A stretch of 64,000 nt of DNA from Isoetes taiwanensis. Its lineage: Eukaryota; Streptophyta; Lycopodiopsida; Isoetales; Isoetaceae. The number at the start of each line of letters is the position of its first letter. Position 1 is the first letter of the stretch. Both the position numbers and the translations under genes were made by a program. This document shows positions 56,920 to 64,000 of the stretch, piece after piece. The stretch lies in the NCBI GenBank assembly GCA_021234155.1, contig JAJEKV010000071.1, forward strand, positions 4,400,483 through 4,464,482. The letters are read 5' to 3'. A model generated the notes under the pieces. The model made no database searches. It saw only the letters and a program-made list of their open reading frames with translations, and had not been told where the DNA came from.

Positions 56920-57240
56920 CAGAAGCCACGGTGCGCTAAATTGACTGTGCACAATTATTGAAGACCTGGTTTATTTTCGCGACCGCAGAGCCACGGTGCG
57001 GGAAATCGACCGAAGTTACAAATTATTTCGCAAGTTTATTTTCGCGACCGCGGCTACGGTCCAAATCGATTTCCAAGCATAGGGGTTTATTCATAGTTTA
57101 TTTCGACCGTAGCCACACGCGCAAAATCGACCAGCCATAAATTATTGAAGGGCCTATTTCAAGATCGCGGCTACGCAGGCGTAAATACGCGATCCAGCTT
57201 TTAGTTACGGCCCATATTTCAAGATTGGCCACGATGCGCA
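56920..57240. repeat. 60-bp dyad minisatellite, block 4
   Basis: About five units, near 56920, 56975, 57040, 57100 and 57160: TTATTTTCGCGACCGCGGCTACGG..., AAATCGACC..., AAATTATTGAAG. The core CGACCGYRGCYACGGTGCG is an imperfect palindrome. The period is 60-65 bp. It lies just downstream of the minus-strand gene remnants. Confidence 0.75.
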
Positions 57241-57376
57241 CACATGCATCCAATTTACTTACAACACAAGATTTTCGACACCGAAAGCACTATCGAACCG
57301 ATAAATAAACCAACTCTTTACAAAGAGAGACGTTATCAGAGCTCTCAATAGGACATAACTTTGCCTTGCCTACATC

Positions 57377-60186
57377 TCATTGATTCCACTCCTTGATCGC
57401 TTCAACTTGTTGCGGACTTATACCAAGTTGCCCCTTTTCCCCCCCTGGGTTTTTGTCTAAACAACTTAGCAAGTGTTGATTCACACCCGGTTCCGTGATT
57501 TCTTCACCCACTTGCACACGATCCTTCAGAAACCATTGACACATCTGCTGCAAGGAATTCCTAACCGAATCCGTGTTGAGTGAAACGGAAGAATGCATTC
57601 TTTGCTTGCTTATGGGACTTCTCCATTCCCTGTGTATTCCAAATTCCCGGGCTTCCATACTCCCCGACAAACCACCGCCATGTGCGAGCAGAATATGGAC
57701 ATAGTGAGTCAAATTGGCCTCACCCCATGCCGTCGGGGAAAGACTTAGTGAAGTTTGTGACGCCTCACGGAATTTGGCAACATCATTTTCCTGCACTACC
57801 TTTTTTGCATTTCCTTTACCAAGTCAGAAAATCACGCCATGCCTTGATTTTCTTCAAGCGTGATCTCGCCACGATCATTTCGATCATCCTCACCGCAATA
57901 AGATCCTTGTAAGCTTCCCAAACACCGAGATAAGTTCTCTTCGGGCGGAGGCAAAACCTCTTAGCTTTGGACCACCATACCGGGTTTCAGGGGAACCTTG
58001 CCGGATACCTTTGGATCTTGAAGTATTTTGTAGTGCCCACCATGAAGTCCCACATTAGATAGCACCTTTTCAACTTCATGCATGGCGCCTTCCCTAGAGC
58101 TTTGGGGTGATTTATTCCAAGCAAACGGGATACTCATGTAAACCATCTTGTCTATGATTCTCAAGAAAGCATGAAGGGTGCATATGTGTACTCTTCTTAA
58201 CGGAATTGGCAGAATTGGCATCAAGGTTGTGTCCTTCTCCTCTCTATTTGGTGGCTCATCCCGGACACGATCTAATGTACTCTTGTCCAATCCAAATTTG
58301 AATCTCTTCTTGCATAGAGACAGAGGGACAAGCATGAGTAGTCTTACCAAGCACCATGCTTCATTCTCACGTACATGCATTTTATTGTCTTCAAATGCAA
58401 ACCAAGATGCCATTCAACCTCGTGACTCACCATATCCGTGAACCGCAAGTTTTTTCTCGATTCCGTGAGAGGCAATCATTGTGGGAATGGGTGTTTGATC
58501 AAAACCCATTTCAAGATAACCGCGGATTTTCCTCCGGTACCTGAAATAAACCAACCCACCAAATGTGATCTTCGGGATCGACTAGAAAACTTATCATCTA
58601 GATTTGACTCTTCATTCCCCGTGATTCAAAGCTCATTCATTAGACTCAACGAAAACCCTCTCAGATTTCTCGCCTTTTCACCAATTCCATTTCATCCAAC
58701 TTAAAACAATTCTTAGTTTGCAAACAAGACTCTTCTACCTTCATATCATAAAATCGAACCAAAAGTCGAAGCATTCTAGTTAAGTCTATCCAAAGAATTG
58801 TTATTTTCATTAAGGCAGAAAGTATCACCAAACTTCGACTTCTTCTTACCTTTGGTATAGGATGCCAATGTATCCAAGTTGACACTGCTGGTCAGCTGAT
58901 ACATATCACCAAGAAGCTCTTGCACTTGTCTGTTTCTCGATGACCTACAAGTCATCACGCTAGTCATCCTTGGTAGTAGAATAGTTTTGGTAATGCCTTG
59001 TTGTTTAAAGCCATCCCTCAAGCATCCGAACAAAGCAATATAAGCTTGCCTACTTATTTCACATTGTCACACAGTTCTAAAATCGACGATTCGAGGTTTG
59101 ACTGCTCCTCAACTCCCCGCAGAACAGTTGATGTACTACAGCTTTCCTAAGTTGAATGCTACCAGGAAGCTTTAACATTCTCAATACATCATCTTTAGTA
59201 ACCAATTTCTTTAATAAACCGGCAATATTAGCAGGTTTTCTCTTATTTTCTTCTGCAAGATTTGGATCAACAAGCTTTTTAATAGCCATGACCCTTTTTT
59301 TTGAGCCTCCACCCCCAGGGGCTAATATATTTATGGGCTTCAGGTTTTTTGCCCTCTCCCTGATCCCCAGTGGAGTTCTTTTTAAGCGTTTGACCCGCTT
59401 GTGAAGGGAATCATTTTCTTGCGCAACCCTCTTCATTCCTTGCTGCAGTGCATTCATCTCAGTCACTAATTTCTGATTTTCTACCTCCAATTCATTGAGC
59501 TTTATGGCATTGTTGAGAAGAAAGTAGTTCGCTGTTGGAGCTGATTAACATCCGATAAAACTTTGCAATTGAATCCATACAAGTGGTTATACATGGCACG
59601 CAAATGTGGATCAAGATACCATTAACCAAATTATTACAAGAACCCTAGTAACCCCTTTGGCCTGTCCCTTACAAGCAAATTCAATAAGACCGGATGCAGA
59701 GTGGAAGTTTGGATGGGCTCGAGTGAAAGGATCACATGGATACAGTTGGCCTTTAGCCCAGAGGTCTATATTCATGGCTCCAGAAGCTCGCAATGCATCT
59801 TCATCTATTGGTTGCTTCCAAGTGAACTTATTCCCTGTAAGGGCGGTGCATTCTTTTGGCACTTGCACTCTAAATTGACCCTCGGAATTAGTTTGATCCT
59901 GAAACAGAAGTATTAGAAGGAAGAACACTCAAAGGAATGCAATGACGACTCGGAAACCAAATACCTTTGCCATTGACGTTGCAAAAGACCGAGAACCGAG
60001 CGAGATTAAATTAGGAAGATTCTTGCCAACAAACAGAGCGAAATTGAAAAAATTTCGCTCTATTTCGGGCAAGAACCGCCATAATTCGAATTCAAAACCG
60101 CTACCGGGCGTGATGGCAAGATCGCTGGCGCCGATGGCGCTGATGGCAAGGTCGATGGCGAGGGCAAGCTCGATCGATGGTGCCAT
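57377..60186 (-). pseudogene. Multi-exon gene remnant of the TIR element; candidate transposase or helper
   Basis: Minus-strand pieces in order. Exon-like 60186-59966 ends SFATSMAK at a GT donor and joins, over a 67-nt GT-AG intron, to DQTNSEGQFRVQVPKECTAL (59898 on). A coiled-coil-like stretch ENQKLVTEMNALQQGMKRVA (59490 on) has a basic KRLKR tail. Then come FGCLRDGFKQQGITKTILLP (59030) and, open at 58413-57961, a segment with PIPLRRVHICTLHAFLRIID. Last are THYVHILLAHGGG (about 57710-57672), QGMEKSHKQAK in a shifted frame and SLQQMCQWFLKD. The final motifs look like a conserved protein family I have met only as unnamed transposon-linked proteins, so this is recall, not proof. At least three frameshifts break it. 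It starts 0.2 kb inside the right terminal repeat. Confidence 0.4.
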
Positions 60187-60254
60187 AAGCTCGATGGCAT
60201 AAGCTCGAAGGTGGGAAAACGAAAATCCTAGATATAATCATCAAATATTCGGTC

Positions 60255-60345
60255 GTTAGGGAAATAATGATTATGGGTTAGGTTCGGGGTTAGGTTCGGA
60301 GGTTAGGTAGTTAGGTTAGGGAGAGGAAATTTAGGTATGGAGGGG
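60255..60345. repeat. Degenerate telomere-like GGTTAGG repeats
   Basis: Runs such as GGGTTAGGTTCGGGGTTAGG and AGTTAGGTTAGGG, close to but not the plant telomere repeat TTTAGGG. It lies between the gene remnant and the right terminal repeat of the TIR element. Probably simple-sequence drift. Confidence 0.5.
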
Positions 60346-60979
60346 GAAGCTAGGTTCGCATCCTACGTGGCGGCCCCCCTAATATATTCTTAGGGAGGCC
60401 CTTATTTGACCTCAAAAACTCTAATGGAGTCGCGATGTAGATCTGGAGGGAGGATCCCTTCCTGCCCCATCGAACGGGAAGATGAAACCCGTGAATAGCC
60501 TTTTGGCTATGCATCCGGGCGGGCGGGTCAGTCCCGACACTCTTGACCTACTCGCAAAGTGTGCATGGGAGGGGCGGATGGAGTGGACAACCCTAAGCCA
60601 TGTTTTATGCCGCCCAAATCCATTGCCATGAATTACATACGCGAATGAACTCGAGACCTAAGCCGTCTACCATCCCCTTCGAAGTCCGAGCCTTGGGTAG
60701 GATCCTTATGTATGATGATGATCATTATCTATGCAGATGTTGATGCACCACCCTTCGAGGTGGATATGTGATTATGTTGTATAACGACATGTATGTTTAC
60801 TTCTGCAGACTAGGTAGGCCCCGAGGAGAGGCGGGGTAAAATGACCCCTTCACTCTTCCCATTGGGACTCGTTCTGGTGCAAATGATTGTGGAGGGCCCT
60901 GTGACGATGGAGTGGTATGGGGGATGAACTCTGCTTGTATACGGTGGGTGCAACTGTATACACGAGTAGGGGACGTCGT

Positions 60980-61806
60980 GGTCGGGAGAGGAGGAAAAGG
61001 GAAGGAAAAAGGCCATTGGTAAAGGGGAGGGGGAAAGGGAAGGGGGATGGAATGGGAAAAGGAAAATAAAATAAGGTAAAATGAAAAGGGAATGTGAAAA
61101 GGGAGGGATAGAAAAGGGAAAAGCAAGGAGGTTGAAAATGGAAAAGGCAAAGAAAAAAAAAGTGGAAGCAAATGGAAAAGGCAAAAAGGGAAAAAACGGA
61201 GGTAAAATGAAAAATAGAAAGGGAGGTGAATAAAAAGGAAGAGCAAAATAGAAAAGAAAAAAGAGAGGAAAAAGGAAAAAGGAGGGGGAGGAGGAAAAAG
61301 GTGAAGAAGGGGGAAAAGAGGAGGCGAAAAAAAGAGCATGAAAAATAGAAGAGAAAAGGGACATGGCAAAAAGGGAAGAGGGAAAAAGGGGTGAGGAAAG
61401 GGAAAACCCGAAGGAAAAATGGACATGGAAAAGGGAAAGCGAAAAGAGGGAAAAGAAAAAAGGAGGGGGGAAAAGGAAGGGAAAAGGGCACTAGAAAAAA
61501 AGGAAGGAAAGGGCTGGGCAAAAGAGGAAAAGGGAAGGGAAAAAGGGGAAAAAAGAAAAGGTGGGGAGAAGGAAAGGGAAAAGGGAAAGGAAAGGGGAAA
61601 GCAGAAAGGAAAACTTAGATAGACAGATAGTATTTTTATATCATGCCACATTGGCAGCATCCATGAGGACATATGACGGACCCCCAGAGACTTGAACACA
61701 AGATCTCTTAATTGCTAACCCAATGGACTAGCCATTAAACCGAACAAGAAAGAAGGGCGCGAGGAAAAGGGGAAGAGGGAAATGGGAAAAGAGAGGGGGG
61801 AAAGGT
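60980..61806 (+). repeat. Polypurine-tract repeat, right part
   Basis: Nearly pure purine (60985-61614) continues the tract broken at 45908. A SINE (61615-61745) interrupts it, and it ends at about 61806 after AGAGGGGGGAAAGG. Together with the left part the tract would be about 1.75 kb. Antisense frames up to 300 codons are composition artefacts. Confidence 0.8.
61615..61745 (-). mobile_element. tRNA-derived SINE in the polypurine tract
   Basis: On the minus strand it starts near TTAATGGCTAGTCCATTGGG (A-box form) and carries GTTCAAGTC (B box, complement of 61689-61697). It has the 3' domain GGATGCTGCCAATGTGGCAT also seen in the SINE at 24743-24909. It ends in an AT-rich tail with TATCTGTCTATCTA. 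Purine tract lies on both sides. An exact target duplication cannot be told from the purine background. Confidence 0.72.
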
Positions 61807-62306
61807 CTTGCTTTTGTACAAACAGCTGGAAGGAGTTATGGAATACGTGTAAGCATTTGAAGAGACTTTGTCGGTATACATATTCAACGTTGAAGCCTGA
61901 GATCATACAAAAAGAGGCAACTGTGACTCATGTCCAATATGAAGGGGACAACCAGTAGAAAGCAGAACTAGTAGAAGTTGGTGACAATTTTATCATAAAT
62001 GCGGAAGACAATAATGAAGAAAATGTTGACTTCTGGATTGTGAAGTGTACTGAACCCAAACACGTGGTGGAAAATGCATTCGAAGATTACTGGGGTTCAA
62101 AATTTAGCAGGCAAGAGGTAATTCTAACAGGTAAATATTACAAGTTCCTGGGCGAAGTTAGATACGAGTTGTTAAGTAATATGCCTGATGTTAATTGTTA
62201 TTCACACCTCGTCATAAGCGCAAAGGTAGATTTGATTGCTGATGTAAATGAAGACAATGTATACCATTTACCTTTGGATTATCTGTATCCGAGTCATGAG
62301 GACTGA
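61807..62306 (+). pseudogene. Unknown ORF (FWIVKC...YSHLV type), broken
   Basis: One frame runs from the end of the purine tract to 62306 with a single TAG near 61956. It reads VEVGDNFIINAEDNNEENVD, FWIVKCTEPKHVVENAFEDY, then GKYYKFLGEVRYELLSNMPD and CYSHLVISAKVDL. The pattern (acidic stretch, FW-V-C, W-G, YY, PxV-YSHLV) suggests a small folded domain found in transposon proteins, but I cannot name it. The 3' end overlaps the convergent gene remnant on the minus strand. The upstream part was cut off by the polypurine repeat. Confidence 0.45.
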
Positions 62307-63168
62307 CTTGTGCATTAACTTGAGGTACAACTTCAGGAATTTGAACATCTGCAGCAGCTTGAGTTGTTCTAACTTCTGTATTGACATGAACATCTGCATT
62401 AACTTGAAAAACGAGATCATGTTGTTCCTTGATAAGATCGATAACTTTTGGCAGTGTAGCAGGCAAGTTCAATATAGGTGGGATTTGAGAAGTACCAAAT
62501 GTGTTTTGAAAAGCGCCAAAGGTGCTTTGGATCTCAAAGTTATAGTTTCCGGGAAATCAGAGGTTGTGAATCTGACTGGAGTTCCAAGATTCTGCCTCGA
62601 AGCTAGAAGTCATACCTGGTTTGCAAAGTTAACATGTTAGCTAAGTTAGAAGACATATTTAGAAAGGAAATACATTACCTATGCCTGAAGTTCTGTCCAT
62701 TCCTGATTGAGTATCTTTGACGGATTGAGTTTCTTTAACGGCTTCTTTGAGGGTTTCAGAAAGTGCTGGATTTGTGGTTTCTTCTACCTCAGGTTTCTTG
62801 ATATTCTTTCCAGCATTTTTTTCCTCCTTGCCTTTTATATGTTTTGGCTTACTAGGTTTTGCTGTAGCAGAAAATAGAAAACGTTTAGGAGTCCTCTTCC
62901 TTCCCAACTTAATAGACTTAGGTTCTTCGGCATGCAGCATCACTATCTTGCTGCTTCTTCCTCTTATTTCCTGATACTAGTTAAAGTAAAAGAATTATTT
63001 TGGCAGGTGCTATCAATGGTATATGGGAGATAATTTTACCTAACTGTCTTTTGGCAACAGCACGCATTTGAGGACGTCTTCTCACTTCTAATTTCTGTGG
63101 ACTGGTGTATTCAACATCTTCATCATCAAACTCTGCAGAAGCTACTTTACTGGCATTGTTAGTATCTT
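62272..63168 (-). pseudogene. Unknown multi-exon gene remnant, lysine-rich
   Basis: Exon A (to 63040) has an acidic start (EDTNNASKVASAEFDDEDVE) and then RRRPQMRAVAKRQL. Exon B (62970-62679) is basic: HAEEPKSIKLGRKRTPKRFL, KPSKPKHIKGKEEKNAGKNI. Exon C (62615-62272) is polar and Gln/Val-rich (LPATLPKVIDLIKEQHDLVF) with one TGA near 62563. All junctions are GT-AG, but the A-B join is out of phase, so at least one indel exists. The product resembles a nuclear, basic accessory protein by composition only. Exon A is truncated by the polypurine repeat at 63170. Confidence 0.4.
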
Positions 63169-63169
63169 C

Positions 63170-63612
63170 ATCTTATATTATAATGTTATACCGTAATTCT
63201 TGGGTCGGATCAAGCCCTAATTTGAATGGCCAAGATCATCTGGTTGCATCCGAAGGCCAAGATGTATCGCACGATTTCCCACCACTATGATTGGCCATGC
63301 TTTGATCTCTCAAGGGAAAAGGAAAAACGAAAAGGGAGGATGAAAGGGGGAAAAGTGAAGGGCAAAAAGACACGAGGGAAAGGGGAAAGGAAAAAAAGGA
63401 AAGGAAAATGGACGTCGGAAAAAGGGGAAAAGGGAAAGATTGAGGAAAAAATGACATGGAAAAGGGAAAGCGAAAGGAAAGGGGGGAAAGGAAAACGAAT
63501 GAAAAAAAAGAGCATGGAAAAAGAGAAAGGGAAAGAAAAGGGAAAAAGGGCATGAGGAAAAGGGAAGAGCAAAATCAGAAAATGGAAACGAAAAAGCGCA
63601 GGGGAAAAAGCG
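63170..63612 (+). repeat. Polypurine-tract repeat, second copy
   Basis: Starts with the same ATCTTATATTATAATGTTAT as 44692 and keeps the leader (CCTAATTTGRATGG, AAGATCATC, GATTGGCCATGCT). About 300 bp of purine tract follow from 63312. Same orientation as the first copy. It supports a defined repeat family rather than chance simple sequence. Confidence 0.85.
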
Positions 63613-64000
63613 CAGGAGATTTTGAACATCTCAAAACATGCCTGGGCGCAACGTGTGAGACGACGAAAAAGCGCAGGGGATTTTGAACATCTCAAAACAT
63701 GCCTGAGCACAACGTGTGAGATGAGAAAAGCATTGGGGGATTTTGAACATCTCAAAACATGCCTGAGCACAACGTGTGAGACATTGATCTGAACATCTCA
63801 AAACATGCCTGAGCACAACGTGTCTGAGTTTAAAAAGTCAAACAGTTTAAAAAGTCAAAAATTTTACTCACATTGATCCGAACATCTCAAAACATGCCCG
63901 AGAGCACAACGTGTCCGAAGTTTAAAAGTCAAACAGTTTAAAAAGTCAAAGCAGCGGTTTAAAAAGTCAAAAATTTTACTCACATTGATCTGAACATCTC
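63613..64000. repeat. 62-bp tandem array, continuing past the window
   Basis: Units at about 63618, 63680, 63742, 63788, 63875 and 63985 share GAACATCTCAAAACATGCCT followed by GAGCACAACGTGT. The first three are 62 bp apart and separated by GGGGATTTT. Later ones carry a new spacer with GTTTAAAAAGTCAAA repeats and TTTACTCACATTGATC. The array is open at the right edge. Confidence 0.88.

Larger units (their letters stand above)
47522..60426. mobile_element. 12.9-kb terminal-inverted-repeat element, family unknown
   Basis: The ends carry 30-bp inverted repeats that differ at one position: CATTAGAGTTTTTGAG... at 47522-47551 and its complement at 60397-60426. They are inserted in the solo LTR, whose left and right halves abut once the element is removed. 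The flanks TAGTCACCTT and GAGTCGCGAT share AGTC-C only, so either a decayed 9-bp (Mutator-like) duplication or a TA/none duplication is possible. The interior holds broken ORFs on the plus strand (48-51 kb) and minus strand (57.4-60.2 kb), and four blocks of a roughly 60-bp dyad minisatellite. I recognise no standard transposase. Confidence 0.7.
45909..60979 (+). mobile_element. Solo LTR (related to the 39.6-kb LTR), itself split
   Basis: The LTR occupies 45909 to about 47521 and about 60427 to 60979. A 5-bp duplication GGTCG flanks it (45904-45908 and 60980-60984), the length LTR integrases make, and polypurine sequence lies on both sides. It begins TGTGGC. It shares with the other LTR the blocks GGGGGTAGAGAC, GTGTGTAAGGCC/GTGTGTAAAGCC, GGCCCTCTAG and, in the right part, GTGTGCATGGGAGGGGCGGATGGAGTGG, GAGCCTTGGGTAGGATCC and GTAGGGGACGTC at its end. 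A TATTTAAG box lies near 46265. The terminal dinucleotide is GT rather than CA, probably mutated. No interior is left. Confidence 0.75.

Noticed and set aside
60255-60345. Interstitial telomere
   Set aside because: The unit is GGTTAGG/GGTTCGG without a regular TTTAGGG phase. Low-complexity drift is enough to explain it.
60797-61699. 300-codon minus-strand frame
   Set aside because: Same polypyrimidine artefact in the right part of the tract; it also runs through an LTR end and into a SINE.
63285-63770. 161-codon minus-strand frame with repeated LRHVLRCSK-like peptide
   Set aside because: It translates the purine tract and the 62-bp tandem array. The peptide repeat is just the DNA repeat with a period near a multiple of three.
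63613-64000. CRISPR-like array
   Set aside because: The repeats are direct with similar, not unique, spacers, and the genome is a plant's. It is an ordinary tandem repeat.

Overview
The window is nuclear DNA of a land plant with a large, transposon-dominated genome. The evidence is one intact 14-exon plant-type nucleobase-ascorbate transporter (NAT) gene with GT-AG introns, surrounded by Copia-type, gag-bearing LTR, L1-like LINE, SINE and CACTA (En/Spm) debris. I cannot place the species more closely. There are no bacterial features, rRNA genes or functional tRNA genes.

Layout. 0-2.6 kb: broken LTR-retrotransposon gag on the minus strand with its primer-binding site. 2.7-3.0 kb: Copia protease fragment. 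3-6.9 kb: mostly unrecognised, with one speculative two-exon secreted protein. 6.9-9.3 kb: decayed Copia integrase and reverse transcriptase. 11.4-15.7 kb: the NAT gene (minus strand), with a three-G-box promoter candidate near 16.3 kb. 18.4-20.9 kb: 1.12-kb satellite units (plus orientation). 20.9-36.0 kb: one L1-like LINE ending in poly(A), interrupted by a 167-bp SINE with a 9-bp duplication and by a 9.76-kb CACTA element with a 3-bp duplication. The CACTA element is mostly filled by the same 1.12-kb satellite in minus orientation and also carries a trimer of tRNA-like units. 36.0-37.1 kb: three 180-bp repeats with palindromes, then a broken unknown ORF.

39.6-43.7 kb: a small non-autonomous LTR retrotransposon. 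Its only ORF begins with the eight residues of the histone H3 tail (ARTKQTAR), and its leader holds two paralogous hairpins. 43.9-44.5 kb: CACTA tnp2 transposase fragment. 44.7-61.8 kb: a Russian-doll nest. A polypurine-tract repeat is split by a solo LTR related to the 39.6-kb element (5-bp duplication GGTCG). That LTR is split by a 12.9-kb element with 30-bp terminal inverted repeats and unfamiliar ORFs, and a SINE lies in the remaining polypurine tract. 61.8-63.2 kb: two convergent broken genes. 63.2-64.0 kb: a second polypurine repeat, then a 62-bp tandem array running off the window.

The NAT gene is the only gene I would call functional with confidence. The most unusual things are the H3-tail mimic with its paired leader hairpins, the satellite-packed CACTA element, and the 12.9-kb TIR element without a recognisable transposase. 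Everything was read by eye; no database search was possible.
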